Source: Tabrizicola_A aquatica
GTDB taxonomy: Bacteria; Pseudomonadota; Alphaproteobacteria; Rhodobacterales; Rhodobacteraceae
Reading direction: 5' to 3' (one strand)
NCBI GenBank assembly: GCA_965194375.1
Contig: CBDAEL010000002.1
DNA length: 64,000 nt
Shown here: piece after piece, positions 52,630-60,745 of the stretch
How positions within the stretch are numbered: the first letter of the stretch is position 1
Layout of the letters: each line of letters begins with the position of its first letter
The notes under the pieces: model-generated
Seen by the model: only the letters and a program-made list of their open reading frames with translations
What the model was told of the DNA's origin: nothing
The model's database searches: none
Position numbers and translations under genes: made by a program

Positions 52630-53359
52630 CCGCAGGCACCTCAGTCAGGCGGGCGCCAGAGCGATGAACGGGGAGCCTTAATCACCCCAAGGTGGCAGCA
52701 TCAGGCAGCGCGCTGTCGAGAAACTGAAATGCTGGTGTCAATTCGCCTTCACCTGTTCCGGCTGATCGAGCTTGCGGCGCAAAAGGACGGGGGGCGTTGC
52801 GGCGATCCGGCGGATGCAAACGCTGATGGAAGGCTGGTCATTTCAGATGCGGAATCAAGGGCTGTGAGGCATAGAGGCAGTCGTAGAGCGGCAGAAGTTT
52901 TTGGCACCGGAACGCCACAACAACCGCCTCCCTGGCCTCAGAAAACACGGTGGACCGGGGCTTGGTCGGTCCCTTCGTCGGATCAAACACTTAGATTCCT
53001 TCGAATGGGTCACCATTGCAGGACGCCAACTCAAATCTCAAACTTAAACGGGCTGCGTCGAATTGTGCGATGAATACCACAAAGACATTCTGCAACCTGA
53101 AGGAATTTCAGAGCAGTCATCGCTCAACCAAATGAGTCACACTCAAGACCAGCCTAGAACGCTGCTCCCGTAACTGTCTGGCTCGGACGAAAATCGTTCG
53201 ACGAGAAGCCGGCATCATTAAGATACATCCAAGACTCCATATTGATATGCGAACTGGCCTACAGCACCGGGTACAATGCTGCACATGCAATAAGTAGGTA
53301 CGGCTTTTCTTTTGGCGGGCTCATAGAAGGTCCACGGCGCGATCGCGTAAGAGAATCGT
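52630..53359. other. Gene-free junction region
   Basis: No convincing gene lies in these 730 bases. Short open frames exist but none has recognisable domains, a good start or matching codon use. GC content falls through the region, from the high level of the metabolic genes to the lower level of the flagellar genes. I saw no tRNA, terminal inverted repeats or intact transposase; a decayed gene is possible. It marks the edge of the flagellar island. Confidence 0.6.
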
Positions 53360-54484
53360 ATGTTTTCAGGAGCTATAGGGTCGAATATGCAACGAGTGCA
53401 AAGTCTTCATTCTCCGATAATCGGTGAGTCATTAGCTGCAAAACGCCTTAGAATGACCATCGAGTTGGTCGCCCAGTCAAACTCATCCGTCCTCATTATG
53501 GGCCAAACTGGTGCAGGCAAGGAACTCGTCGCACAAGAGATACACCGCCTGAGCGCTCGAAAAGGCGAAATGATTGCATTGAACTGCGCTGCCATCCCCA
53601 GTGAGTTGCTCGAAAGTGAACTGTTCGGCTTCGAACGGGGTGCGTTCACAGGTGCGGACAAAATGCGCGTTGGTCGATTTGAGCAGTCATCAGGTGGGAC
53701 GCTTTTCCTCGATGAAATTGGCGACATGCCACTGGCACTGCAGGCTAAGTTGCTACGCGCAATTGAAGAGCAAACAGTCAGACGTCTGGGCGGCAACAAA
53801 GACATCTTCTTGGACTTGCGCATTGTATGCGCGACTCACAAAGATCTGTCGAAAATGGTGGAGAGCGGTGAATTTAGAGCAGACCTGTTCTATAGATTGG
53901 CCGTCTTCCCGATCAGCGTGCCGTCTTTATCAGAACGGTTAGATGATGTTCCCATTCTCTTGAAAACCTTTGCCGAAGAATATGGTGCACGCAATCCAAA
54001 AATGGCCGCCCCTGTATTCAGCGATACGGCGCTCGCCATTCTGAAAAAGCACGAGTGGCCCGGTAACATTCGTGAGCTTCGTAATGTTATTGAACGTGCC
54101 TTCGTCATGTTCGCGGGGCAGGAAGTAATGGCAGAGCATGTAAAGGATAATCTGCTTCGACTGCGCATACCTGACAGTCTACTGATCGATGATCGAGATG
54201 TCTTGTGGAATGAAACGGCCGACCTAAAAAACAGCAGCCTCGAGCAAGAGTCAGCCGAGTACGGGCTGCCTCCGGATCCGGATACGTTTCGTGTGTGGTT
54301 CAAGCATTTTGAGTCGGTCGATCTGCGCCGCTATCTGAGGGATATAGAGGTGGTCTTCATTGAATCGGCACTCGAGGCCAATGATATGCTGGTCAGCCGA
54401 GCTTCAGACGCGCTTGGTCTGCGGCGCACAACATTGATCGAGAAAATGAAGAAGTTTGGGATTGAGCGTTACGAGGTAAAGTAG
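53360..54484 (+). CDS. FleQ/FlrA-like sigma-54-dependent transcriptional activator lacking a receiver domain
   Basis: This 374-residue protein starts directly with the AAA+ domain: Walker A GQTGAGKE (48-55), the sigma-54 contact loop GAFTGA (94-99), Walker B GGTLFLDEIGDM (D118, E119) and the arginine finger region FRADLFYRL. It ends in a Fis-type helix-turn-helix (about 340-374; SRASDALGLRRTTLIEKMKKFGIERYEVK), which resembles the FleQ/FlrA end. The N-terminal REC-like domain of FleQ is absent. Start is 53360 or the internal ATG at 53387, which also has an upstream AGGAG. Its targets are probably the -24/-12 promoters seen further along. Confidence 0.9.
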   Translation: MFSGAIGSNMQRVQSLHSPIIGESLAAKRLRMTIELVAQSNSSVLIMGQTGAGKELVAQEIHRLSARKGEMIALNCAAIPSELLESELFGFERGAFTGADKMRVGRFEQSSGGTLFLDEIGDMPLALQAKLLRAIEEQTVRRLGGNKDIFLDLRIVCATHKDLSKMVESGEFRADLFYRLAVFPISVPSLSERLDDVPILLKTFAEEYGARNPKMAAPVFSDTALAILKKHEWPGNIRELRNVIERAFVMFAGQEVMAEHVKDNLLRLRIPDSLLIDDRDVLWNETADLKNSSLEQESAEYGLPPDPDTFRVWFKHFESVDLRRYLRDIEVVFIESALEANDMLVSRASDALGLRRTTLIEKMKKFGIERYEVK

Positions 54485-54508
54485 GGTCGGCTTACCAACC
54501 ATTGCAAC

Positions 54509-56125
54509 TTACTTAACTTTCCAAGACTCAACCATATTGGTCAGATAGGTCCCCGTTGATTTGAGACGTGTAATCTGCTGCTCCATCACCGTGAACTTGG
54601 TTCGATAGAGTTGCGCAAGGAGATCTTCCTTCTCGGAAAGCGAAATCAACGCATCCGACTGTTCGCTCGCCCTGTCATTATAGCCATTCTCAACTCGGCT
54701 AAAGTCGCCAACCTTCGACATAATCACCGAGATGTAATCGCTCATGCGATCAAGAGCAGACTGTCCAAAATAGATTGAGGAGTTGCCAAGCGCTGCATCT
54801 TCAACATCAATAGAAACACCCGCGAATGTGCCGGTGATTGCATAAAAGGTTTGCCGCCCATCCACAGTGCGAGGAATGAGGGATGTGCCGCCTAGGGTGG
54901 CAGTTGTCGAATTCGTATACTGGAAAGTATGCTCGCCCGTTGGGGGATTTGCAGAGGCCGATGCAGAGACGGTCATCCCGACATCGCTGCTTTGAGCCAA
55001 GTTCGCAAAGATGGCCCGGTAGCCAGCGGGATTGGCTGCAAAGGCCGCCGAAAACTTCTCGCTGTCGATTGAGAACGTCCCATCCCGCTCAGTTTGAACG
55101 CCAAAGGACGTCAAATAGAGCGGCGTAGGTCCAAACCCAAGCATGGGCGTTGTTGTGAGACTGCTCAGTTGACGCAAAATTGCGCCAATCGTGACATCGC
55201 CGGACAGTGGCCCGGCACCCTCGCCGTTCATGCCACGCTTTGTCGCCGCCTTCATCGTGTCGATGAGGCCGTTTAGTTTTTCCAAGTAGGTGGTGAGTTC
55301 AGCCTCTGCAAAGCCTGCGTCCTCGACAACGCCAACCGTGACCGAAGACGTCGTGGTCGCATTCAAGTCGAGCGTTACACCGGGTATCAGATCAGAAATC
55401 GTATTTGAGGACCGTTCAAGGCTGATGCCATTATAAGACATAATGGCGTTCTGGGCGGAGAGGATCTGCTGACTGTTATTGGTACTGTTATCGAATGTGC
55501 TGAGTTCGGCAACATCAGCCGTGATCCTAATGGCGTTGTCTGAACCAAGGTCTGACATGATCACAAGCGAGTAGTCGTCAGTACCCTTCTGAACAACACG
55601 AGCAGATACTCCCGACACTTCATTCAGCTTTGCCGCCAAGCTACCCAGTGTTGCTCCTGAGTCAGGCAAAGAAATGCTCTGTGCGTTGCTACTGTCGGCT
55701 TCCGAAAAAGTCGATCCCGACCAGGTCCCAAATTGAAGGCTAAGATTACCGCCCGCGACACTCGCATTGGCAGAGGTGAAGCCAGTGAACTCCAGAACCT
55801 GCCCTCGCGCCAATTGACTTACCGAAATGGAGTCACTGGCGACTTGCAGCTTGGCGTAGTTGTCGACCTTCACTGACACGGCCGTTGAGCTGGAAAACAC
55901 GTCAGACGCCACACCTGCATTGGGGGTCTTCAGCGTTGTCTGAAACTCGTCGAAGGACGAGCGCAGCTTTGCAAGCTCTGAGATCGACAGCTCAGTGGCT
56001 TCCTGCTTATCTGAAATCAAATTGCGCTTTGGGGCAATTTCGGCCGTGACCAATGCGTCCACAAGCTGGGTAATGTTCATACCCGAACCCTTGCTGTTGA
56101 TCGCACTTAGATAGTCGACAGCCAT
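54509..56125 (-). CDS. fliD: Flagellar hook-associated protein 2 (filament cap)
   Basis: FliD caps the growing filament and helps flagellin fold. The 538-residue protein has the N-terminal FliD_N domain (about 10-110; GMNITQLVDALVTAEIAPKRNLISDKQEATELSISEL), a middle variable region and FliD_C (about 220-510), and it ends in a helical, coiled-coil-prone tail. The N-terminus starts with a conserved-type MAVDYLSAINSKGSGMN. It is third in the motA-motB-fliD unit, with 47 bases after motB. Confidence 0.94.
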   Translation of the reverse strand: MAVDYLSAINSKGSGMNITQLVDALVTAEIAPKRNLISDKQEATELSISELAKLRSSFDEFQTTLKTPNAGVASDVFSSSTAVSVKVDNYAKLQVASDSISVSQLARGQVLEFTGFTSANASVAGGNLSLQFGTWSGSTFSEADSSNAQSISLPDSGATLGSLAAKLNEVSGVSARVVQKGTDDYSLVIMSDLGSDNAIRITADVAELSTFDNSTNNSQQILSAQNAIMSYNGISLERSSNTISDLIPGVTLDLNATTTSSVTVGVVEDAGFAEAELTTYLEKLNGLIDTMKAATKRGMNGEGAGPLSGDVTIGAILRQLSSLTTTPMLGFGPTPLYLTSFGVQTERDGTFSIDSEKFSAAFAANPAGYRAIFANLAQSSDVGMTVSASASANPPTGEHTFQYTNSTTATLGGTSLIPRTVDGRQTFYAITGTFAGVSIDVEDAALGNSSIYFGQSALDRMSDYISVIMSKVGDFSRVENGYNDRASEQSDALISLSEKEDLLAQLYRTKFTVMEQQITRLKSTGTYLTNMVESWKVK

Positions 56126-56172
56126 GATTTCATCCTTGCGTGCTTATCTTAACGTCCGAGCTTGGCCGAGTG

Positions 56173-57414
56173 TTAGTTGCCTTCAGCGAAGTCGATCTCA
56201 ATGACGATCCGTCGATTCTCTTCACGCCCTTCGGGCGTTGCGTTGGAGGCCACAGGTTGCGTTTCACCGTAGCTCACCGCCTTCATCCGCCCAGCGCTGA
56301 CCATGCCCGTATCTTGCATCGCTTGAACCACCGAGGACGCTCTGGCAGCCGCAAGGTCCCAATTGTCGCGATAAGCGGTGTTTGAAATCGGAACATCGTC
56401 GGTGTGACCAGAGACGGTAATTGTCGACTCCGCCCCCATTGAAACAACCGAAATCCTGTTCATAATCTCGCGCGCTTGATCGGTAATCTCGGCCTTGCCG
56501 GAAGAAAACGCCCCACCGGCGCCGACCGTCACCACCACTTTGCCGTCGCGTCGCTCCACTTCGACCAGACCTTGCTGCAATTCGCTTTGCAACGCGGCTT
56601 GCAGCTGATTTTCAGCCACGCCCGCCGCTTCTGCAGCTGCCTGCGCGTTGGCTTGCTCGGCTGCAGCGGCGGTGTCCGCTTGGCCTTGGTTTTCAGCAGC
56701 CTCTTTGGCCGCGGTCGCCAACTTCGCAAGCTCTTGCTCTAACCCACCAAAGAGCACTTCTTGGTCCGCTTGGCCTGAGGCCTGACGCGCCTCCGCAAGA
56801 GCGGTCAGAGTTTCGTCTATAAGGCTTGGCAGATCGGTTTGAGTGGTGTCTTCCGACGGGAAGTTAATGACAACATTTTCCCCCGCCATTTCGACCTGCA
56901 CTTCGCCTGATTGGATAGCGTCCTGCAAAGCACTGGCCAATTCATCGCCAGACATCGCCTGACCAGCCGTCGCTTGGTCACCAGACTCGGCCTTTTCGCC
57001 GCCCTGCCCCTCAGACTGGCCATCAGTTGATTTCTCATCGCCTGCAGTGGCGTCTTGGTCCTTGGTCTTGACCTCAACCTCCGGCAATTCCTGCTCTGTC
57101 GTCTGTTGCGTCAGTTCGTTTGACACGGACGGGCTGGGTGATGGGCTGAACTCCATCGAAATCACTGTGGTGCCCTTTGGTTGTTCGACAACCGGAACAA
57201 TTCTTTGGACGCCAAAGGCGTTATTCAAAGATCCCGAGATCTGTTTGAACTTTGGAGTGTTGAACTCTGCAAAGGAGAGAATAAGCACGAAGAATGCCAT
57301 CAACAGCGTTGCCATATCGGCAAACGTCGCCATCCACGCCGGCGCACCAACCGGTGGACACTTCGGACAATCTTCGTCGTCGTCTTCTTCTTCGACTTCA
57401 ACCGTGGCAGCCAT
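56173..57414 (-). CDS. motB: Flagellar motor stator protein MotB, PomB-like
   Basis: This 413-residue stator subunit has an N-terminal CPPVGAPAWMATFADMATLLMAFFVLILSFAEFN transmembrane segment with the ion-binding D33. It is very like Vibrio PomB, as is the following KFKQISGSLNNAFGVQ plug region. A long A/E/Q-rich linker (about 100-270) leads to the peptidoglycan-binding OmpA domain (about 300-410; GHTDDVPI, NWDLAAARA, GREENRRI). A stretch at 161-208 looks like a copy of 273-321, which precedes the OmpA fold. Similarity to PomB does not prove sodium coupling: R. sphaeroides MotA is of the same type and uses protons. It starts 29 bases after motA. Confidence 0.93.
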   Translation of the reverse strand: MAATVEVEEEDDDEDCPKCPPVGAPAWMATFADMATLLMAFFVLILSFAEFNTPKFKQISGSLNNAFGVQRIVPVVEQPKGTTVISMEFSPSPSPSVSNELTQQTTEQELPEVEVKTKDQDATAGDEKSTDGQSEGQGGEKAESGDQATAGQAMSGDELASALQDAIQSGEVQVEMAGENVVINFPSEDTTQTDLPSLIDETLTALAEARQASGQADQEVLFGGLEQELAKLATAAKEAAENQGQADTAAAAEQANAQAAAEAAGVAENQLQAALQSELQQGLVEVERRDGKVVVTVGAGGAFSSGKAEITDQAREIMNRISVVSMGAESTITVSGHTDDVPISNTAYRDNWDLAAARASSVVQAMQDTGMVSAGRMKAVSYGETQPVASNATPEGREENRRIVIEIDFAEGN

Positions 57415-57443
57415 GATAGCGCTCCTGTCTTTAGATGCGCTGA

Positions 57444-58211
57444 TTAGGCCGCAGCGTTCAGTTTAGCTTGCAGCTTGGGCGGCAAGTTTGCGGCCATCTG
57501 ATCTTGAATGTTCCGAGGACTTTCGGTGCGAGCAATCCCGCGCAGCCCTTCGATAACCATTTCTCGATATGTCACTTCATAGGCCGTGTAGTTTTCCAAC
57601 TTAACGAGCATCGGCATGAACAGCACGTTCGCCAAAAAGGCGCCGTAAAGGGTGGTCAACAGTGCCACAGCCATCGCCGGGCCGATAGACTTGGGGTCAC
57701 CCATATTACCAAGCATCAGGACCAACCCGATCAGCGTACCGATCATCCCCATAGCAGGAGCGATATCAATCCAAGCTTTCACGCAGCCTTGTTTGGCCTC
57801 GTGACGGGACTTCATCGCCTTAATCTCCATGGTCAATTGGCGCACAAGTTTGCCCTCATCAGCACCGTCCACCAACATCTGCAAACCCTTTTCAAAGAAC
57901 TTGTCGGGCACGGCCTGACCTTCAAGCGCCATCATCCCATCTTTACGGGCAACGGCCGCGAGTTCGACCATACGCTCGATGAGAACGTCCATCTTCTTGA
58001 CGGGGGGAAAGAACGCCTTTCCCATCGCGCTAAAACTACCCAAGAAGGTTGGCAGTGGTGCGGTGTACATCACCGCGAAGAACGTGCCGCCGATGACGAT
58101 GTAAACGGAGGGCATGTCGATAAATGGCCCTAGAGAGCCGCCGCCCGCGAACAGGGACCAGATAATCATCGTAATCGCGCCCAATAATCCGAGAATCGAG
58201 GCCAGATCCAT
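57444..58211 (-). CDS. motA: Flagellar motor stator protein MotA, PomA-like
   Basis: This 255-residue stator subunit has four membrane helices (about 5-22, 36-52, 148-170 and 181-203). The core APAMGMIGTLIGLVLMLGNMGDPKSIGPAMAVALLTTLYGAFLANVLFMP is nearly that of Vibrio PomA. The cytoplasmic loop (about 60-145) carries the charged residues for torque on FliG (VDGADEGKLVRQL). It is first in motA-motB-fliD. I see no good -24/-12 sequence on this strand upstream. Confidence 0.95.
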   Translation of the reverse strand: MDLASILGLLGAITMIIWSLFAGGGSLGPFIDMPSVYIVIGGTFFAVMYTAPLPTFLGSFSAMGKAFFPPVKKMDVLIERMVELAAVARKDGMMALEGQAVPDKFFEKGLQMLVDGADEGKLVRQLTMEIKAMKSRHEAKQGCVKAWIDIAPAMGMIGTLIGLVLMLGNMGDPKSIGPAMAVALLTTLYGAFLANVLFMPMLVKLENYTAYEVTYREMVIEGLRGIARTESPRNIQDQMAANLPPKLQAKLNAAA

Positions 58212-58299
58212 TCTGCGTCACCCTTTGGCTTTGTGTACGGTTAGCTTTCAATTTCCGGGCCATCTTACCCATCTTCAATAGAAAAGAAATGTAGCAAGC

Positions 58300-58315
58300 T
58301 GGCAAAAGTCTTGCA
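58300..58315 (+). promoter_or_regulatory. Sigma-54 promoter of the DUF1566 gene
   Basis: TGGCAA-AAGTC-TTGCA matches the -24/-12 consensus TGGCAC-N5-TTGCW with correct spacing and both invariant GG and GC. It lies 122 bases upstream of the DUF1566 gene on the + strand. Confidence 0.75.
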
Positions 58316-58437
58316 TTTAGACAATGTTGGAGATTTCTCGCCATCGCTTTAAGCATGGCGGCTGTATGTACGGCAGATCAGGATTTATTGACGTCATCAA
58401 CCGCTGCTGCAAAGATGAACCTTAGAGAAGAGGCGAA

Positions 58438-58947
58438 ATGACATCACCCCGAGCTATCTTAGCCGTTGTGGCAACACTTGCTTCAGCTTCGCAACCGGCG
58501 ATGTCACAGTCTACTTTCTACGCGCGAGATAACTTTGTACAGGACCTTTCGCGCGGTCTGGAGTGGATGCGTTGTTCGGTTGGGCAACGCTGGTCTTTGG
58601 AGAGCGAGACTTGCACTGGTAAGGCGTTGCAATTGAACCACGACGAGATTGCGCAAGTCATTCCTCAAGCGAACGAGCAACTTGGCCCGGGATGGCGTTT
58701 GCCAAATACTGAGGAACTCGAGTCTTTGCTTTGCGACGAATGCGGGCCACCCAAGATAGATCCCGAACTCTTCCCACAAACCGAAGCAATGCCTTACTGG
58801 ACGGGCGAAAAGAACTTCAACTCCCGAAAGAACTATTGGAGTGTAAACTTCAGAACTGGCTTTAGGTATGGTCGATTCTTTCCGTACCAACAGCAAATGG
58901 TGCGGCTGGTGCGTGACAGAACCGCTGCTGAAGCGATTAAAGATTGA
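58438..58947 (+). CDS. Secreted DUF1566 protein in the flagellar cluster
   Basis: This 169-residue protein has a signal peptide (about 1-23, ending AMSQS). The mature part matches the DUF1566/Lcl-like C-terminal domain: GLEWMRCSVGQRW, WRLPNTEELESLLC, YWTGEKNF...YWSVNFRTGFRYGRFFPYQQQMVRLVRD. The family occurs in adhesins and outer-surface proteins, usually as a small beta-rich domain; four cysteines could form disulfides. It is preceded by a good sigma-54 promoter, so it is probably expressed with the flagellar genes. No flagellar role for the family is known to me. Confidence 0.82.
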   Translation: MTSPRAILAVVATLASASQPAMSQSTFYARDNFVQDLSRGLEWMRCSVGQRWSLESETCTGKALQLNHDEIAQVIPQANEQLGPGWRLPNTEELESLLCDECGPPKIDPELFPQTEAMPYWTGEKNFNSRKNYWSVNFRTGFRYGRFFPYQQQMVRLVRDRTAAEAIKD

Positions 58948-59044
58948 TCTCTGTCGCAGACCTTTTGAATGTGATGCTTGACCATGGAGCGCGATAGATC
59001 ATCATGCGGCGATGCAGGGCTTGGCCAATGATTGAGGAAATGCC

Positions 59045-59452
59045 ATGACCGGGTCCCGTGATCTGGTTCCCGTTCCCAAGGGGGAGTTGGTGCCGGTAAA
59101 ATCTGGGGATCTTGGGCTGGTCAAGCGTGCGACCGGGCACGGGGACCCTTTGAAACTGGTCCCTGAAACCCTTCGGCTGCACGACCGGGAAGAAGTTCGT
59201 AATTTTCTGCCCGACATTTTGGGGCGGGCCCTTGCCCGGGTGTGGATCGACACACCCTTTTCCGAGCATTTTTCGAGAAACCCAAAAGACTGCCTTGAGG
59301 CGGCCGGTGTGTTCTTGCCTGACAATGTGTCAATCGAGTTTTCGAAAGGTGCACAAGATCGGCCGAAAATCATAGTGTTTGAGCAGCAGCCAGGATCAAA
59401 GTTCAAACTGCGGGTGTTCTATCTGCAACTTGTAATGATGGCGGGCAAATGA
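59045..59452 (+). CDS. Hypothetical protein with a nitrile-hydratase-leader-like segment
   Basis: This 135-residue soluble protein has no signal peptide or membrane helix. Residues about 58-113 (LGRALARVWIDTPFSEHF, then NPKDCLEAAGVFLPDNVSIEF) follow the pattern of NHLP leader domains and of the nitrile hydratase alpha N-terminus: Ala/Trp helix, D-x-xF, DPkaaLeeaGi, lP..v.v. The C-terminal 20 residues are hydrophobic-basic. Its stop overlaps the start of the Sel1-repeat gene (ATGA), so the two are coupled. It does not look like a classical RiPP precursor, since no double-glycine cleavage site follows the domain. Confidence 0.6.
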   Translation: MTGSRDLVPVPKGELVPVKSGDLGLVKRATGHGDPLKLVPETLRLHDREEVRNFLPDILGRALARVWIDTPFSEHFSRNPKDCLEAAGVFLPDNVSIEFSKGAQDRPKIIVFEQQPGSKFKLRVFYLQLVMMAGK

Positions 59453-60111
59453 GGCTTGGCTGGCTCGCGATCTGTGGGGTCTTCGTTGCGTCAGACTTGG
59501 CAGCGCAGGACGAAGTCTCGGTGCCTGCGGAACCCTTGATGGCGTCGGAAGCCGAGCTTTCAGAAGATGGCGATGACGCTGCCTTTAAAGTGGCTGTACA
59601 GGCGGTTCGTGACAAACAATTTCGGCATGCGGTGGATCTTTTCCTGCCACTCGCCGAAAGCGGTGCAAGCGATGCGCAGTTCAATCTGGCCTACCTTCTT
59701 CATCTTGGTCTTGGTCGCCCACAAAACTATGGTGATGCTTATTTTTGGGCTTCGCTGTCGGCGCTTGGCGGTGAAGAACGGGCTGTCGATCTGGTGGATG
59801 ATTTACAAGGACTCCTGCCCGATAAGGAGCGTGAGGTTGTTGTAAAGAATTTGCAGGAGCGCCTGACCCAGCAGATTGAGAAGGGCGATGACAGCGCGCC
59901 CGAGAAACTGGCGCGTCTCTATGCAGACTTCGCAGTCAAGCCAGATATGGAAAGTTCCTTTATCTGGTTTTCCATTTGTCATGCGCTTGGAAAGCCCGAC
60001 TGTGAAGACGGCATGGCCCGCGCCATGGAAGACATGCCGCCCGAGACAATTGTGAAGGTTCAGGCCAAGGCAGCAGAAGTTTTTGCAACTTCGGCTTTTG
60101 CGAAGCCCTAG
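59449..60111 (+). CDS. Secreted Sel1-repeat protein, MotX-like candidate
   Basis: This 220-residue protein has a signal peptide (about 1-19, ending DLAAQ) and at least two Sel1-like repeats (about 73-108, with AQFNLAYLLHLGLGRPQNYGDAYFWASLSALGG, and about 148-185). Vibrio MotX, a T-ring protein of the sodium-type polar motor, is also a secreted Sel1-repeat protein of about 210 residues. The size, the export signal and the cluster context make this a candidate equivalent, but Sel1 proteins are numerous. Its start overlaps the gene before it. Confidence 0.7.
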   Translation: MRLGWLAICGVFVASDLAAQDEVSVPAEPLMASEAELSEDGDDAAFKVAVQAVRDKQFRHAVDLFLPLAESGASDAQFNLAYLLHLGLGRPQNYGDAYFWASLSALGGEERAVDLVDDLQGLLPDKEREVVVKNLQERLTQQIEKGDDSAPEKLARLYADFAVKPDMESSFIWFSICHALGKPDCEDGMARAMEDMPPETIVKVQAKAAEVFATSAFAKP

Positions 60112-60413
60112 GCCTCTAGTTTGGCCTTCAGATAGGCACCAAATTCGACCATCGTAGTCAGACGCAGATCAAGATCCGCAATCGCCTTATCATGTTGAGA
60201 GATCAACTGGGTGACTGCTTTAGCAATTTCTGGATCAATGGCTTGCGATGAAGGCGCCTGTGCAACTGACGATAACAAAAGGCGAATATCGTCCTCAACG
60301 CTCATCAGCGTTGTGACGTCAGAAAGGTTACCATCGAGACGCGAAATAGCGGCAGAAAGCTTTGAGAGAACCTCTACCAACGGCAGGGAGTTCTCTGTCT
60401 CGCCCGATGTCAT
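60108..60413 (-). CDS. Probable FlgN-like export chaperone
   Basis: This 101-residue, all-helical acidic protein without signal peptide (MTSGETENSLPLVEVLSKLSAAISRLDGNLSDV...) is directly downstream of flgM, with which it shares the TAATG stop-start overlap. FlgN is a short helical chaperone for FlgK and FlgL encoded next to flgM in many bacteria, so the position supports this call; sequence similarity to known FlgN is weak. It overlaps the end of the Sel1 gene on the other strand by four bases. Confidence 0.5.
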   Translation of the reverse strand: MTSGETENSLPLVEVLSKLSAAISRLDGNLSDVTTLMSVEDDIRLLLSSVAQAPSSQAIDPEIAKAVTQLISQHDKAIADLDLRLTTMVEFGAYLKAKLEA

Positions 60414-60709
60414 TACTTACGCATCTCGAGGTAATTCTCGAATAACTTATCCGAGATCTGATCCAAGTCGATCGGATAGGTGCCGTTGGCGATGGCTTCT
60501 TTGATACGCCCCACCGCCTCGATATCGAGCGGGGGCTTCTCGGCCATATCCTTCACTTGCGCCTTCGAGGACAAGATACTTACGTCTGACGACCCCGACA
60601 CCTGTTGTGTGACGGGAGCATCAATGGTCTTCCGCTTGGCTTGAGCACGCGCGTCCAAAGACGTTTGGCTTAGGCTTTGCTGCACTGAGGTCTTGATAAC
60701 ATCAACCAT
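60413..60709 (-). CDS. flgM: Negative regulator of flagellin synthesis, anti-sigma-28 factor
   Basis: FlgM binds FliA (sigma-28) until the hook is complete and it is exported. The 98-residue protein has the C-terminal FlgM pattern (LDIEAVGRIKEAIANGTYPIDLDQISDKLFENYL) and a polar, disordered N-terminal half, as expected for an exported unfolded protein. It follows flgA after 36 bases in the flgP-flgT-flgA-flgM-flgN unit. Confidence 0.92.
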   Translation of the reverse strand: MVDVIKTSVQQSLSQTSLDARAQAKRKTIDAPVTQQVSGSSDVSILSSKAQVKDMAEKPPLDIEAVGRIKEAIANGTYPIDLDQISDKLFENYLEMRK

Positions 60710-60745
60710 GGCAACCTCCTTCTTACTACACCTAACGACGCAGTA

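Noticed and set aside
52729..53073. Possible transposase remnant in the junction region
   Set aside because: No transposase motif, no terminal inverted repeats and no target duplication could be seen; the resemblance was only to general basic composition.
53242..53427. Short open frame just upstream of the FleQ-like gene
   Set aside because: No ribosome binding site, no family, and it overlaps the activator start.
58247..58262. A sigma-54 promoter for motA on the - strand (TGGCCC-GGAAA-TTGAA)
   Set aside because: The -12 element lacks the essential GC, so it is not convincing.
59045..60111. A RiPP biosynthesis cluster around the NHLP-like protein
   Set aside because: There is no cyclodehydratase, LanM, radical SAM or peptidase-transporter gene nearby and no leader cleavage site; flagellar genes surround it.
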